Source of the DNA: SH-MAG3 sp035461245
GTDB taxonomy: Bacteria; Gemmatimonadota; Gemmatimonadetes; Longimicrobiales; RSA9
DNA: 64,000 nt
Direction of reading: 5' to 3'
NCBI GenBank assembly: GCA_035461245.1
Contig: DATHVP010000137.1
Span: forward strand, 5,721 to 69,720
Both the position numbers and the translations under genes were made by a program. Within the stretch, counting starts at the first letter, position 1; each line of letters starts with the position of its first letter. This document shows positions 26,209-34,756 of this stretch, one piece after another. A model generated the notes under the pieces. It was not told the DNA's origin. It was given only the letters and a program-made list of their open reading frames with translations, and searched no databases.

Positions 26209-27447
26209 ATGAACTGGATACGGGGCGGATTCCTACTGGCCGCAATGCCGGTGGCGGCGGCGTGCGGCGCCGGTCCGGACCAGCGGATGCTGGTGGAGCG
26301 GGAGGTCCGGGGGGACACCACCGTCGTGCGTGTCAGTGGCACCGGTCCGGAGCTCGCCGCGGAGGAGGAGCTGCGGATCGGCACGCTGGACGGGCCTGAC
26401 GAATACACGTTCGGGAGCGTCGCGGGAATGGCCGTATCGGCGGACGGCAGCATGTACGTCATCGACTCGCATTCCCGTGACATCCGCGTCTTCGACGCGG
26501 ATGGCTCCTTCATGCGCAGGTTCGGCGGGCCCGGGGCAGGGCCCGGCGAGCTGCAGCAGCCGTCCGGCATCAGCTTCCTGCCGGACGGCAGGCTCGTGGT
26601 GCGGGACTACCAGAACGCGCGGGTCAACGTCTATTCCGGCGAGGGTGAGACGCTGACGAGCTGGCCGATCCCCGGCGGTTTCGCCACGACGTCGCCCATG
26701 TTCGTGGACCGCACCGGGAACGTCTACCTCGACATCGTAGCGGACAGATCCGGCCCCGGCATCGGCCGGATCGGCCTGCTGCGACTCGACAGCAACGGGT
26801 CCGTCGTGGATACGCTGTTCCGGCCGCTGGAGGACGTGGAGGTGCCGCGGCTGGAGGCAACCTCGCCGGATGGCCGGGGTCGGAGCTTCTACGGTGTGCC
26901 GTTCTGGCCAGTCCCCGTCACCACGCTGAACGAGGACGGAGCCTTCGTCGGTGGCATCGGCGACCGCTACGCCATCACCACCTGGTATCCAGACGGTACC
27001 GTGCAGCGCATCGAGCGCGACGTGCCGGCTGTTCCCGTGCAGGCTGGTGAAGCAGCCACCGCCGTGGAGCAGGCCACGCGTGGGTTGCGAGGCACCCAGC
27101 CCGACTGGCGCTGGACCGGACCGCGGCCGCCGGATTCCAAGCCCTACTTCACGAGCCTTCGCGGCGGCGACGACGGGCGCCTCTGGGTCCGCCTCTCCCA
27201 GCCTGCGGAGCGCAGGGATCCGGACCCCGATGCGCGCCCCGACCCCCGGGGCCAGCCGCCCCTCGAGCAGTGGGTGGCGCCCACTGCCTACGACATCTAC
27301 GAGAGGGACGGCAGCTTCGTCGGTACGGTGCGCATGCCCGACCGCTTCACCGTCATGTACATGCGCGGCGACCACGTCTGGGGCGTGCTCCGCGACGATC
27401 TCGACGTGCCGTACGTCGTCAGGCTGAAGCTGGTGACGAGGACGTAG
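26209..27447 (+). CDS. Beta-propeller (NHL-like) lipoprotein
   Basis: A 412-residue exported protein. ATG 26209 is preferred over ATG 26188 because the latter abuts the hairpin and lacks a ribosome site. The N-terminus is a lipoprotein signal with AAAC lipobox near residue 18. The body shows repeated propeller strands such as GMAVSADGSMYVIDSHSRDI, IRVFDADGSFMRRFGGPGAG and PSGISFLPDGRLVVRDYQNA, the pattern of six-bladed NHL/SMP-30-like proteins found in numbers in Gram-negative soil bacteria. Ligand and role are unknown. Confidence 0.75.
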   Translation: MNWIRGGFLLAAMPVAAACGAGPDQRMLVEREVRGDTTVVRVSGTGPELAAEEELRIGTLDGPDEYTFGSVAGMAVSADGSMYVIDSHSRDIRVFDADGSFMRRFGGPGAGPGELQQPSGISFLPDGRLVVRDYQNARVNVYSGEGETLTSWPIPGGFATTSPMFVDRTGNVYLDIVADRSGPGIGRIGLLRLDSNGSVVDTLFRPLEDVEVPRLEATSPDGRGRSFYGVPFWPVPVTTLNEDGAFVGGIGDRYAITTWYPDGTVQRIERDVPAVPVQAGEAATAVEQATRGLRGTQPDWRWTGPRPPDSKPYFTSLRGGDDGRLWVRLSQPAERRDPDPDARPDPRGQPPLEQWVAPTAYDIYERDGSFVGTVRMPDRFTVMYMRGDHVWGVLRDDLDVPYVVRLKLVTRT

Positions 27448-27483
27448 GATGGGCGACATGAGACGGGCGACGTGAGACGCGCT

Positions 27484-27626
27484 ACGAAAAACGGGAACCG
27501 CAGAGATGACTCCCGCAGTTCCCGTTTTCGTTGAACGTCTACGTTTACGATCCCGATCCCGAATCCGTTTGCAGTTCCCGTTTTCGTTGAACGTCTACGT
27601 TTACGATCCCGATCCCGAATCCGTTT
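27484..27626. repeat. Tandemly duplicated arm of the dispersed GATCCC/CGTTTA element
   Basis: A 56-bp unit (27515-27570) is followed by an identical copy (27571-27626). Each unit contains CGTTGAACGTCTACGTTTAC running into GATCCCGATCCCGAA, the same arm seen around dnaE2. The sequence at 27484-27501 (ACGAAAAACGGGAACCGC) is an imperfect inverted copy of the start of each unit, so a hairpin can form. It lies between two convergent genes (beta-propeller gene and the MacB-type permease) and may also end their transcripts. Confidence 0.85.
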
Positions 27627-27686
27627 GCGGAACGACTGCTGCCCCGGTCACTTCGTTCCCTCGGGCGCCCCGATCCCGACTCCCGT

Positions 27687-28898
27687 CTACTCGTACCGCA
27701 GCGACACGATCGGGTCCAGCAGGGCCGCCCTTCTGGCCGGCCACATGCCGAAGAAAATGCCGACCGCGGCGGAGAAGCCGAATGCCAGGCCCACCGCCGT
27801 TGGAGAGATGGCGACGTTCCATCCGGCCATGTTCTGGACCAGGTAGGCACCACCGATGCCTACGGTGCAGCCGAGGGCGCCACCCGCCACGCAGAGCACC
27901 AGCGACTCCAGCAGGAACTGCATGAGGATGTCGTTGCGCTTCGCTCCCAGCGCCTTCCGGATACCGATCTCCCTGGTCCGTTCTGTCACCGACACCAGCA
28001 TGATGTTCATGATGCCGATACCGCCGACGAGCAGCGAGATGGCGGCGATGCCAGCCAGGAGGAACGTGAAGGTGCGTGTCGTCTCCTCAAACGTGGTGAG
28101 CAGGCTGGCCTGGTCCCGGACGTTGAAGTCGCTGGGCTGGCCCGGGCGCAGCCGGTGCTCGCGCCGGAGAATGCCGTCAATCTCCGCCAGCGCCGGGTCC
28201 ATGGACCGCTCATTGATGGTCTGCACGGCAATGGCGCGGACGAACTCGGTGCCGAACACCCGGAACTGGGCCGTGGCCAGCGGGATGTAGATGCTCTCGT
28301 CCGGGTTCTGGAAGCCCTGTGCGCCCTTCTCCTCCAGGACCCCGATGACCTCGAACGGGATGCCGCGGATACGGATGCGCTCACCGATGAGCGCTGGCGT
28401 TACCTCGACGCCCAGCCGCTCGCCGGCGCGGGCACCGAGCACCGCGAGCGTGCGCCGGCCCCGCTCCTCACCTTCGGTGAAGGAACGGCCATACTCGACG
28501 CGATGGTTGTGCACGTCGAAGTATGACGGCCACGAGCCAATGATGGACAGGTTCGCGTTGCGTGCACCATACACGACCTGCTGCCGCCGCTCCATCTCCG
28601 GCGCCACGGCGCGGATGTAACGCGGGTTCTCCATCAGCGCGATGGCGTCACGGCTGGTCAGCCTGGCGTCACCCCGGTCCACGCCGCCGAACATGGCCTG
28701 TCCCGGCCGGACCGTGAGCACGTTCGTGCCCATGGACTGCAGGCGAACCTGCACGTCTCGCTGGGCGCCTTCGCCCAGCGAGACCATGGTGATGACCGCG
28801 GCGATGCCGATGATAATGCCCAGCATCGTCAGGAACGACCGCATCTTGTTGGCCGCAATGGCGCCAAGGGCGACGCGGATGATCTCGCCGAGTAGCAT
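27687..28898 (-). CDS. MacB-type ABC transporter permease
   Basis: A 403-residue inner-membrane permease of the MacB/FtsX class, the mechanotransmission subunit of tripartite efflux pumps. It has an N-terminal transmembrane helix (about 20-42, SFLTMLGIIIGIAAVITM), a large periplasmic domain (about 45-270), then three helices (LLAGIAAISLLVGGIGIMNI and two more near the C-terminus). Here the ATPase is a separate gene, as in many MacB-like sets. It is last in the operon, eight bases after the adaptor gene. Confidence 0.9.
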   Translation of the reverse strand: MLLGEIIRVALGAIAANKMRSFLTMLGIIIGIAAVITMVSLGEGAQRDVQVRLQSMGTNVLTVRPGQAMFGGVDRGDARLTSRDAIALMENPRYIRAVAPEMERRQQVVYGARNANLSIIGSWPSYFDVHNHRVEYGRSFTEGEERGRRTLAVLGARAGERLGVEVTPALIGERIRIRGIPFEVIGVLEEKGAQGFQNPDESIYIPLATAQFRVFGTEFVRAIAVQTINERSMDPALAEIDGILRREHRLRPGQPSDFNVRDQASLLTTFEETTRTFTFLLAGIAAISLLVGGIGIMNIMLVSVTERTREIGIRKALGAKRNDILMQFLLESLVLCVAGGALGCTVGIGGAYLVQNMAGWNVAISPTAVGLAFGFSAAVGIFFGMWPARRAALLDPIVSLRYE

Positions 28899-28906
28899 CA
28901 GGCCCC

Positions 28907-30367
28907 CTACCGGCGCATGCCCGGACCACTACCGCCCGGCATGATGCTGGTGTTCTGGCGCATGCGGTTGAGCATGTCCTGCTGTTGCTGCTGCAGGCGT
29001 GCCACGGAAATCAGGATCACGTGCTCGCCGGGCTCGACCCCGCGCAGCACCTCGGTGTAGTCCCAGTCGTTCACGCCCAGCATCACGCTGCGCGGCTCGA
29101 CACCCGTCTCCGTCTGGACGAAGACCACGCCGGGTCGAACATCCTGGCCGGCAGCGGCGCCCGCCGCGCCACCCGCGCGACCCGCTCCGCCACGGGCCAT
29201 ACCGCCCTGCATGCCCTGGGGCGGGCCGCCCTGTGCCTGGCGGGCCGCTGGCGGCGCGCCGCCCTCGGGGCGGGCTGCGACCTGCGCGCCTTCCGCCGGT
29301 GCGCCCTCTGCCGGCGCACCTTCCGCCGCGGGCCGGTTCTGCCCGCCGTTGCCGGCCGGCTGGCTGCCCTGCCCGCCTCGCATCATGGTGCGGAGCTGTT
29401 CCTCGTTGATGCCGAACATGGCCGCCGCCGCCGCCGCGTCACGGGTGCCCACCACCGACGCATTGGGGATGGTGATGGCGTCAGCGCGACGAGCCACCTC
29501 GACGATGACCTCGCCGTTCATGCCGGGCTTGAGGGAGCCGTCCGAGTTGTTCAGGTGCACCAGCACCGGAAACATGGTGACGTTCTGCTCAACGACGGCC
29601 TGCGGCTCGATCTTCGTCACCGTGCCGGGGAAGATGCGGCCCGGATACGCCTCCACGCTCACGCGCGACGGCATGCCCGGCTGGATCTTGCCCAGGTCTG
29701 TCTCACTGACCAGCGTCCGCACCTGCATCTCGTTCAGGTCGGCCATCAGGAAGATGGTCGTGCCGCCGGAGATGTTCTGGCTGGCCGACTGGATAATGGA
29801 GCCCTCCTCGACATCGCGGCCGATGATGACACCGTCAATGGGTGCGCGGATGGTCACGTCGTTCATCCGCTCCTCGGCGAGTTCCAGGTTCACGCGGGCC
29901 TTGACCAGCTGCGCCTGCGCATTGGCCTGCTCGAGCTTGGCGTTCTCGAACTCCTGCTCGGTGATGACGTTCGCTGCACGCAGTTCCTCGGAGCGGCGAC
30001 GCTGTGACTCGGCCGTGGCGGCACGGGCCTGCGCGACCTCCAGGTCAGCCGCTGCCTGGGCATACGCGTTGCGCACGTCGCGCGGGTCCACTTCACCCAG
30101 CAGGTCGCCGCGACGGACGACGTCACCGGTCTCGACGTGCAGGCGGATGATCTCGCCGGACGCCTTGGACTTCACCTCGACGAGCCGGATGGGCTCGATG
30201 AGGCCGGCGGCCTCGGCCGTGACCTCCATGTCACGACGCTCGACCACGCCGTACTCGATGGCGGCCGCCTCCATTTCGGCGGGGGGGCGGGTCGTGGCGT
30301 ACACCGCCGTCATGGCGGCGAGTACGATAACGGCGAGGGTGCCGTGCTTCATCCAGTTCTTCTTCAT
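28907..30367 (-). CDS. Periplasmic adaptor (MacA/HlyD-type membrane fusion protein)
   Basis: A 486-residue adaptor that links the inner-membrane ABC permease to TolC. It has an N-terminal membrane anchor (about 9-26), a lipoyl half-motif around GEIIRLHVETGDVVRRGDLL, a coiled-coil hairpin (about 100-165, AQARAATAESQRRRSEEL), the second lipoyl half and beta-barrel domains. A long low-complexity insert rich in Gly, Ala, Pro, Gln and Met (about residues 325-410) splits the membrane-proximal region, which is unusual. ATG 30367 overlaps the ATPase stop codon by one base and has GGGAGG seven bases upstream. Confidence 0.9.
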   Translation of the reverse strand: MKKNWMKHGTLAVIVLAAMTAVYATTRPPAEMEAAAIEYGVVERRDMEVTAEAAGLIEPIRLVEVKSKASGEIIRLHVETGDVVRRGDLLGEVDPRDVRNAYAQAAADLEVAQARAATAESQRRRSEELRAANVITEQEFENAKLEQANAQAQLVKARVNLELAEERMNDVTIRAPIDGVIIGRDVEEGSIIQSASQNISGGTTIFLMADLNEMQVRTLVSETDLGKIQPGMPSRVSVEAYPGRIFPGTVTKIEPQAVVEQNVTMFPVLVHLNNSDGSLKPGMNGEVIVEVARRADAITIPNASVVGTRDAAAAAAMFGINEEQLRTMMRGGQGSQPAGNGGQNRPAAEGAPAEGAPAEGAQVAARPEGGAPPAARQAQGGPPQGMQGGMARGGAGRAGGAAGAAAGQDVRPGVVFVQTETGVEPRSVMLGVNDWDYTEVLRGVEPGEHVILISVARLQQQQQDMLNRMRQNTSIMPGGSGPGMRR

Positions 30368-31143
30368 TATGATGCCTCCCGCGTCTCTGAATTCAGGTGT
30401 CGCTCGTTGATCCTGTCGCTCTCGATGAGTCCGTCACGAAGCACGACCGTGCGCCGGGCGTGCTCCGCGATATCAGGCTCGTGCGTTACCAGGATGATGG
30501 TCTGGCCGTTGTGGTACAGTTCGTCGAACAGTGCCATGATCTCCTGGCTCGTCCTGCTGTCCAGGTTGCCCGTGGGCTCATCAGCCAGCAGGATCGCCGG
30601 CCGGTTCACCAGTGCGCGGGCCACGGCGACTCGCTGGCGCTGGCCGCCGGACAGTTCCGACGGCTTGTGGTCCATGCGCTCGCCCAGGCCGACGCGGCGC
30701 AGTACTTCCTGCGCGCGTTCCAGCCGCTCCTTCTTTGACACGCCGGCATAGATGAGCGGCAGCTCGACGTTGTGGAGCGCCGTCGCTCGGGGCAGCAGGT
30801 TGAACGTCTGGAAGACGAAGCCGATCTCACGGTTCCGGATATGGGCCAGTTCGTCGTCGCGCAGCTGCGCCACGGCGTTGCCGTTGAGCCAGTACTCGCC
30901 GGCGGTCGGTGTGTCCAGGCAGCCCAGTACGTTCATGAGCGTGGACTTGCCGGACCCTGACGGTCCCATGATGGCTACGTAATCACCGCGCTGAATGGTG
31001 ACGTCCACCCCGCGCAGGGCCCGGATGACTTCCACGCCCATCACGTATTCCTTGCGCACGCCCTCGATGCGGATGACGTCATCCGTCGCGGTGGGCAGCA
31101 CACTGATTGCTGATTCCTCCATTACCGCTTCCGCCCCCCTCAC
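30367..31143 (-). CDS. MacB-type ABC transporter ATPase
   Basis: The nucleotide-binding subunit that powers the exporter. Walker A is GPSGSGKST, the Q-loop lies in FVFQTFNLLP, the signature is LSGGQRQRVAVARAL and Walker B is ILLADEPTGNLDS, all intact; this is the LolD/MacB subfamily. The start is GTG 31143, overlapping the tolC-like stop, with GGAGGG four bases upstream; ATG 31122 is an alternative seven codons later. Confidence 0.92.
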   Translation of the reverse strand: MRGAEAVMEESAISVLPTATDDVIRIEGVRKEYVMGVEVIRALRGVDVTIQRGDYVAIMGPSGSGKSTLMNVLGCLDTPTAGEYWLNGNAVAQLRDDELAHIRNREIGFVFQTFNLLPRATALHNVELPLIYAGVSKKERLERAQEVLRRVGLGERMDHKPSELSGGQRQRVAVARALVNRPAILLADEPTGNLDSRTSQEIMALFDELYHNGQTIILVTHEPDIAEHARRTVVLRDGLIESDRINERHLNSETREAS

Positions 31144-32435
31144 AGATCCCTCCCGATGAGTGCCTCCAGCTCCGCGCGGGCCAGCTGGTAGTCGTAGCGG
31201 GCGGCGATGAGTGCCGCCTCCGCCGCGACGATGTTCTCCTGCGACGTGACCTGCTCCAGTATGGTGGACACGCCCAGGCGGTACCGTTCCTCCTGTACGC
31301 GTGAATCCTCCATGGCGACCTCGAGGGCCTGTTCCGCCAGCGCAATCTGCTGGGCGGCCGTCTCCAGGGCGCCGAGCACGCGCTCCAGGTTCACGCGGGC
31401 GAAGCGGCGGGCATCATCGAGCTGGATACGCGCCAGCGACGCCTGCACCTGTGCGCGCTCGATGGTCTCTTCGCGCTGGAACCGGTTGAAGACCGGGAAC
31501 GACATGCTCAGCCGCATGGACCAGCTACCGCGCACGTCGTTGAACGACGGCTCGTCGTTGGCCCAGTTGTAACTGCCGCTCGAGCTGAGGTTCGGCAGGT
31601 ACTGCGAACGGGCGGACCGGACCGACGCTGAAGCGGCGACCTCGCTGGCCTGCGCCGTTACCACGGCGGGCGATGCAGCCATGACCAGTTCCAGCAGTTC
31701 CTCACGGGTCAGGGGCAGCTCGGCGGGCTCGAGGGGCTGCTCGTGCGCTGCGTCCACCGGTCCGTCCACCCCCACGACCCGGCCGAGGTTGAACATGGCA
31801 TTGCGCTTCTGGTTCTGCGCCTGCAGCAGTGCCTGCCGGGCGTTGTTCACTTCCAGCTGGGAGCGCAGCAGGTCGGAGCGCGTACCGGAGCCCACCTGGC
31901 TGCGCCGCTCGGCGGCCTCCAGCACCTGCTCGGCACGGGCCAGTCGAGCCTCTGCGGAACGAATGACGTCCGTGGCCCGCAGCACGTCGTAATAGCCGGC
32001 CTTGGCGTTACGGGTGACGGCGTAGCGCTGCTCGATGAGGGCCGCTTCGGCGGCGCTGGTCTGCGCCCGGCTCCGGGCCAGGTCCGCGCCGCGACGGCCG
32101 CCGGTGAACAGGTCCAGCGACGTCGAGATACCGGCACTGTAGCTGTCCGAAGAGCCGGAGATGGTCGTGCCCAGGTTCGGGTCGAAGCGGTTCGTGCTGG
32201 CCAGCGTCGCGCCGCTGCTGACGTTCAGGTTCGGCAGGAACTGGCCCATGGAGGTTCGTTCCGCTGTCGCCGACGTCTGCACGTTGCCTGCGGCCTGCGC
32301 AATCTGGGGGCTGGTCAGCAGCGCCCGCTGTACGACTTCGTCCAGCGTCATGCTGGTAACTTCCTGCGCCTGTGCGGACACTGCCGTGCCGAGCACGGTC
32401 AGGGTCACCAGGGACGAGATCATGCCACGTCGCAT
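31140..32435 (-). CDS. TolC-family outer-membrane efflux protein
   Basis: A 431-residue outer-membrane channel with the typical duplicated alpha-helical barrel. A signal peptide (MRRGMISSLVTLTVLGTAVSA-type, cleaved after AQA) is followed by MTLDEVVQRALLTSPQIAQA. The second half repeats the pattern (LPLTREELLELVMAASPAVV). ATG 32435 is chosen because AGGAG lies about ten bases upstream and the product starts with a clean signal peptide; two further ATGs upstream (32462, 32456) overlap the previous gene. It supplies the exit duct for the ABC subunits encoded next. Confidence 0.9.
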   Translation of the reverse strand: MRRGMISSLVTLTVLGTAVSAQAQEVTSMTLDEVVQRALLTSPQIAQAAGNVQTSATAERTSMGQFLPNLNVSSGATLASTNRFDPNLGTTISGSSDSYSAGISTSLDLFTGGRRGADLARSRAQTSAAEAALIEQRYAVTRNAKAGYYDVLRATDVIRSAEARLARAEQVLEAAERRSQVGSGTRSDLLRSQLEVNNARQALLQAQNQKRNAMFNLGRVVGVDGPVDAAHEQPLEPAELPLTREELLELVMAASPAVVTAQASEVAASASVRSARSQYLPNLSSSGSYNWANDEPSFNDVRGSWSMRLSMSFPVFNRFQREETIERAQVQASLARIQLDDARRFARVNLERVLGALETAAQQIALAEQALEVAMEDSRVQEERYRLGVSTILEQVTSQENIVAAEAALIAARYDYQLARAELEALIGRDL

Positions 32436-32455
32436 ACCACCCTGTCTCCTTTGCA

Positions 32456-32866
32456 TTACCATCTGTCACTCCTCGCCCGCTCACGCCGTTCGTGATGGGC
32501 GCGCCGCTCCGCCATGAACTCTTCCTCGACCTGCCGCTGCTCCGGCGTCAGCACGGCCCGCAGCTCGGACCGGGCCGAGTCCGCAATGGCCTGCAGCGCC
32601 GGGCCGTGCAGCTCCCAGAACGCCGCCATCTCCTGGCGGCGCTGCTCCAGGATGGCGTCCACGCGGCCCCGCTGCTCCGGCGTCAACTCCAGACGCTCGA
32701 GCAGGTCCGGCGCCTGCTGTGGCTGCTTTGTCTTGGTTCGCATCAGCTTCGATGAGCCGTCCACATCCGCCACGCGGATGGCGGCAGCGCCGGAGAGCGA
32801 ACCTACCATGAACGCGATGACGAGCATGATCAGGCCCGTCAGCCGCGCCTTCCTTGCCGTTACCAT
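32456..32866 (-). CDS. Spy/CpxP-like periplasmic protein
   Basis: A 136-residue exported protein. It has one N-terminal hydrophobic segment (about 10-30), then a helical region with LELTPEQRGRVDAILEQRRQ and LTPEQRQVEEEFMAERR. The repeated LTPEQR motif is the hallmark of the Spy/CpxP/heavy-metal-sensor group (LTXXQ proteins), which bind unfolded proteins or metals in the periplasm. It lies between the anti-sigma candidate and tolC and overlaps the upstream gene by one base (TAATG). It may feed envelope status into the sigma pathway, which is inference. Confidence 0.75.
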   Translation of the reverse strand: MVTARKARLTGLIMLVIAFMVGSLSGAAAIRVADVDGSSKLMRTKTKQPQQAPDLLERLELTPEQRGRVDAILEQRRQEMAAFWELHGPALQAIADSARSELRAVLTPEQRQVEEEFMAERRAHHERRERARSDRW

Positions 32867-33213
32867 TATCGTCTCCCCCTCTCCATGGCGACGAGGACGT
32901 CACCCACCGTGGGCTCCCGTTCCCCCATCAGCCACGCGTCCGCCGGCTGCGGTACCGCCAGTTCATCGGCCAGCCCGTAGCCCGGCTGCTGCTCGGCTGG
33001 CTCCACGGCAAGCACCGACACACAGACCACGGCCACGACGGCCGCCGCCGCCAGTGCAGGCCGCACCCAGCGCGACAGCACGAGCATCGGGCTCACGTCC
33101 AGCGACTGCCGCCGGTCCAGCTCGGCACCCGCATTGGCCATGATCGCCGCCACCAGCAGTTCACGGCGTCCCTCGTCCAGTTCCAGTGCAGTCAAGTCAA
33201 TCCGTTCGTCCAT
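32866..33213 (-). CDS. Membrane anti-sigma factor candidate
   Basis: A 115-residue protein with a cytoplasmic N-terminus (about 1-48, helical, without zinc-finger cysteines) and one transmembrane helix (PALAAAAVVAVVCVSVLAV, about 52-70). A short periplasmic tail of about 45 residues follows. It overlaps the ECF sigma gene by 17 bases, with GAGGAG upstream of its ATG, and this placement is the main reason to call it an anti-sigma factor. No family signature is visible. Confidence 0.6.
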   Translation of the reverse strand: MDERIDLTALELDEGRRELLVAAIMANAGAELDRRQSLDVSPMLVLSRWVRPALAAAAVVAVVCVSVLAVEPAEQQPGYGLADELAVPQPADAWLMGEREPTVGDVLVAMERGRR

Positions 33214-33766
33214 CGGTTTGCTCCTCTATGACATCCCCCAGACGGTCCCGCAGCGTGCGCCGGGCGAAGAAGAGGTGCGATCGCACCGTCCCTTCCGGTA
33301 TGCCCAGCTCTGCGGCTATCTCCCGATGTCGGTAACCCTCGAGATCGTGCATCAGCACGACTGTGCGCTGCGTTGTCGTCAGCGTCCCGAGGGCCTGTTC
33401 CAGGCGGGTCCGCAACTGCGACCGCTCAAAGTCCCGGGCCGGGCTCGCGCCCGATGCGCCCACCACCGCCGTCTCCAGCTGCTCCGTCTGCCGGAGCTTC
33501 TCCCGTCGGCGTACCGTGCGGGCCCGGTTCCGGACAATCTGCCTCAGCCACGCACCGAACGCCGACGGATCACGGCAGTCGTCCAGTCGCTCCAGCGCCG
33601 TGATGAATGCGTCCTGAACGGCATCCTCCGCGTCCTTCGGGTCCGCCAGCTCCGCCAGCGCTACCGCGTACGCAGTGTCCAGATGCCGCCTGACCAGTTT
33701 CTCAAAGGCCGCCCTCTCGCCTTCCCGGGCGAGGGCTACCAGACGGGCGTCAGTTTCAGGTGTCAC
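33197..33766 (-). CDS. ECF-family sigma factor heading the efflux operon
   Basis: A 189-residue sigma factor with region 2 (REGERAAFEKLVRRHLDTAY and DAEDAVQDAFITALERL) and region 4 (LTTTQRTVVLMHDLEGYRHREIAAELGIPEGTVRSHLF, quoted in part) including a clear helix-turn-helix. The start is GTG 33766; no strong ribosome site is visible. It is the first gene of a seven-gene run that ends with the MacAB-type exporter, so it probably controls its own operon in response to envelope or toxic stress. Confidence 0.9.
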   Translation of the reverse strand: MTPETDARLVALAREGERAAFEKLVRRHLDTAYAVALAELADPKDAEDAVQDAFITALERLDDCRDPSAFGAWLRQIVRNRARTVRRREKLRQTEQLETAVVGASGASPARDFERSQLRTRLEQALGTLTTTQRTVVLMHDLEGYRHREIAAELGIPEGTVRSHLFFARRTLRDRLGDVIEEQTDGRTD

Positions 33767-33820
33767 ACTTCAAGAGATGCCTGAGGCGGCGGTTTTGTTG
33801 AGTCGGGGGGGTGACGACGG

Positions 33821-33848
33821 TGTATGGTGTATGGTGTATCGTGTATGG
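33821..33848. repeat. Four-copy 7-bp tandem repeat
   Basis: The heptamer TGTATGG occurs four times in a row (third copy TGTATCG) directly downstream of the imuA stop and upstream of the sigma-factor gene. It is a simple-sequence tract whose copy number could vary; no function is evident. Confidence 0.75.
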
Positions 33849-33852
33849 CGGG

Positions 33853-34581
33853 TCAGGCGGGGCGGCGCTGCTGGCGGGGGCGGCGCCAGCCGCGACGGTC
33901 GGGGAGGCGCGGCTCCGGGAAGTGGCGCAGGTGGTAGGTGCGCACGGGTAGCTCAAAGCTGGTTCGCCCGCTCCAGCCCATGGACGAGGCCATCATCTCC
34001 AGACGGACCGCCAACGGCTCCACTGGCTCGCCAAAGGCGTTGGTGCGCCACCGGTATGCGTCCGGCGACAGCCGCGTCTGCGCCCGCAGGTGCGCTACCG
34101 CCGTGCCCTCCGCCACCAGCACCAGGGCGCACCCACCGGTTCGCGCGGCCCGGGTCAGGCGTACCGCCTCCCGGATGGCCTCCCTGGCACAACCCTGCAC
34201 GATCAGCACGGACAGGCCGCCGCTGTCCAGCAGCGTTTCCGCCGCCTCCAGCGCGTGCAGGGGTGTGCCCGGGCGTACCAGCAGCGGACCCGCACGCCAG
34301 AAGTCCCCGCCCTGGAGATGGGCTCCATCGATCCAGGCCGCTCGCTCGCCCCGGGCGACTGCCGCCTCACAGGCAGACCGGAGAACCGCCGTGGCACCGC
34401 CACCTGGCTGCCAGAGCGTGAGACGGCCCCGGGGCAGGCCGCCCCCAGGCAGCAGCGCGTCCAGTGCACCAATGCCCGTGCCACTGGCCACCACCGTGCG
34501 GCCATGGCCCAGAGGCAGGGCGTCAGGGAACCGACGCTCCAGCGCCTCCCTCAATTGGTGTACAGCGGCAGCGGCGCTCAT
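33853..34581 (-). CDS. imuA: ImuA-like RecA-fold protein of the mutasome
   Basis: A 242-residue protein with the ImuA/SulA-like RecA fold. VVASGTGIGALDALLPGGGLPRG opens the family pattern, and the region of the Walker A loop reads WQPGGGATAVL, lacking the GKT lysine, as is common in ImuA. Later strands (LSVLIVQGCAREAIREAVRL and CALVLVAEGTAV) and the Arg-rich tail (RRGWRRPRQQRR) fit too. ImuA is known to support translesion synthesis by ImuB and DnaE2 after DNA damage. ATG 34581 is chosen with GGGG upstream; the frame is open further. It is divergent from imuB. Confidence 0.75.
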   Translation of the reverse strand: MSAAAAVHQLREALERRFPDALPLGHGRTVVASGTGIGALDALLPGGGLPRGRLTLWQPGGGATAVLRSACEAAVARGERAAWIDGAHLQGGDFWRAGPLLVRPGTPLHALEAAETLLDSGGLSVLIVQGCAREAIREAVRLTRAARTGGCALVLVAEGTAVAHLRAQTRLSPDAYRWRTNAFGEPVEPLAVRLEMMASSMGWSGRTSFELPVRTYHLRHFPEPRLPDRRGWRRPRQQRRPA

Positions 34582-34655
34582 ACCCCGGAAGATAAAACCG
34601 AAGACAACCCGAAACAAGCGAAGGTTGGATGGGGGATGGCGCGTTCCGGGGCCAT

Positions 34656-34684
34656 GCACAATTGCACAATTGCACAATTGTGCA
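34656..34684. promoter_or_regulatory. Repeated palindromic site between imuA and imuB
   Basis: Three tandem copies of GCACAATT (34656-34679) end in the 14-bp perfect palindrome TGCACAATTGTGCA (34671-34684). It lies in the 175-base divergent gap between the two mutasome genes, about 75 bases from either start, where a repressor such as LexA would act. It does not match the SOS boxes I know from E. coli, alpha-proteobacteria or Gram-positives, so the regulator is unassigned. Confidence 0.5.
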
Positions 34685-34756
34685 CGACCTGCAGGCTGCC
34701 TGCTGCCCCGCCCATGGATGCTGGCCAAGCCTCCAGTTTCGGTTTATGTTCGGTAC

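Noticed and set aside
27515..27626. Tandem 56-bp units considered as a CRISPR or phage attachment site.
   Set aside because: The units are directly adjacent with no spacers between them, there are no cas or integrase genes, and the same arm occurs elsewhere as an inverted-repeat element.
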